From contig OY759220.1 in assembly GCA_963662175.1 (NCBI GenBank), positions 44,054,136 through 44,118,135 on the forward strand: a stretch of DNA of 64,000 bases, in the 5' to 3' direction. A model generated the notes under the pieces. That model searched no databases and had not been told where the DNA came from. It worked only from the letters and a program-made list of their open reading frames with translations. The position numbers were made by a program, and so were the translations under genes. This document shows, one piece after another, positions 63,944 through 64,000 of this stretch. The stretch is from Aradus depressus. Lineage: Eukaryota > Arthropoda > Insecta > Hemiptera > Aradidae. Each line of letters opens with the position of its first letter. Position 1 is the first letter of the stretch.

Positions 63944-64000
63944 AGAATCCCTACCGCGCTGCACCCCGGTTCAGAATCCCTGCCGCGCTGCACCCCGGTT
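63944..64000. repeat. 29-bp tandem repeat, continues past window end
   Basis: AGAATCCCTACCGCGCTGCA starts at 63944 and recurs as AGAATCCCTGCCGCGCTGCA at 63973. Cut by the window edge, so the array size is unknown. Confidence 0.75.

Overview
This window looks like a gene-poor, AT-rich, repeat-dominated stretch of an animal nuclear genome. An arthropod is the best guess, from an R1-clade LINE, a tRNA-derived SINE whose tails read (CCTAA)n, and a tRNA-Lys-primed LTR element. I cannot name the species. No bacterial-type operon, no intact host gene, no rRNA and no free tRNA gene was recognised. The only sizeable protein-coding sequences belong to mobile elements. Two short coding-like stretches (minus strand, near 4.8-5.0 kb and 15.3-15.6 kb) may be host exons or relics.

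Layout. 0-5 kb: a SINE end, two perfect TATCGATA octamers, a foldback element (1.3-1.5 kb), a 112-117 bp minisatellite and a possible terminal exon. 5.6-5.85 kb: the 3' end of an old LINE ORF2. 5.97-9.64 kb: a young LTR retrotransposon with near-identical LTRs, a tRNA-Lys1,2-type primer-binding site, one gag-like ORF and no pol. 10.5-13 kb: more foldback elements. 14.3-15.15 kb: a 116-bp satellite. 17-29 kb: SINE copies mixed with an abundant unnamed interspersed family (here 'family A'), plus one hAT end. 30.0-33.75 kb: a 5'-truncated R1-clade LINE with an intact 1038-codon ORF2, a poly(A) tail and a target-site duplication, inserted in a G-rich minisatellite. 36.8-45.7 kb: five tandem arrays (periods about 56, 168, 27, 172 and 111 bp). 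46-61 kb: SINEs, foldbacks, and arrays of 154, 118, about 36 and 92 bp, with an RT relic at 58.5 kb. 62.82-63.53 kb: a non-autonomous hAT-type element with an 8-bp duplication.

Relations between elements. The LINE lies in a minisatellite derived from family A. One SINE is inserted in a family A copy with a 12-bp duplication, and another has a 14-bp duplication. The SINE seems to be the most successful recent colonist (26 listed pieces, both orientations). Its partner LINE is not evident here, because the intact LINE ends in poly(A) whereas the SINE ends in AACCTAACC-type tails.

Most notable observation. Four apparently unrelated foldback families carry, in their arms, the same RNA-like architecture: CTGANGA, one extra nucleotide, a hairpin, GAAA, then usually a short self-complementary segment, a U-H step and, in the best cases, a strand complementary to the bases before CTGANGA. 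This resembles minimal type I hammerhead ribozymes known from Penelope-like elements and retrozymes. In one family the hairpin loop varies GAAA/GCAA/GTAA among copies, so it always stays a GNRA tetraloop. This is inference from sequence and needs covariance-model and cleavage tests.
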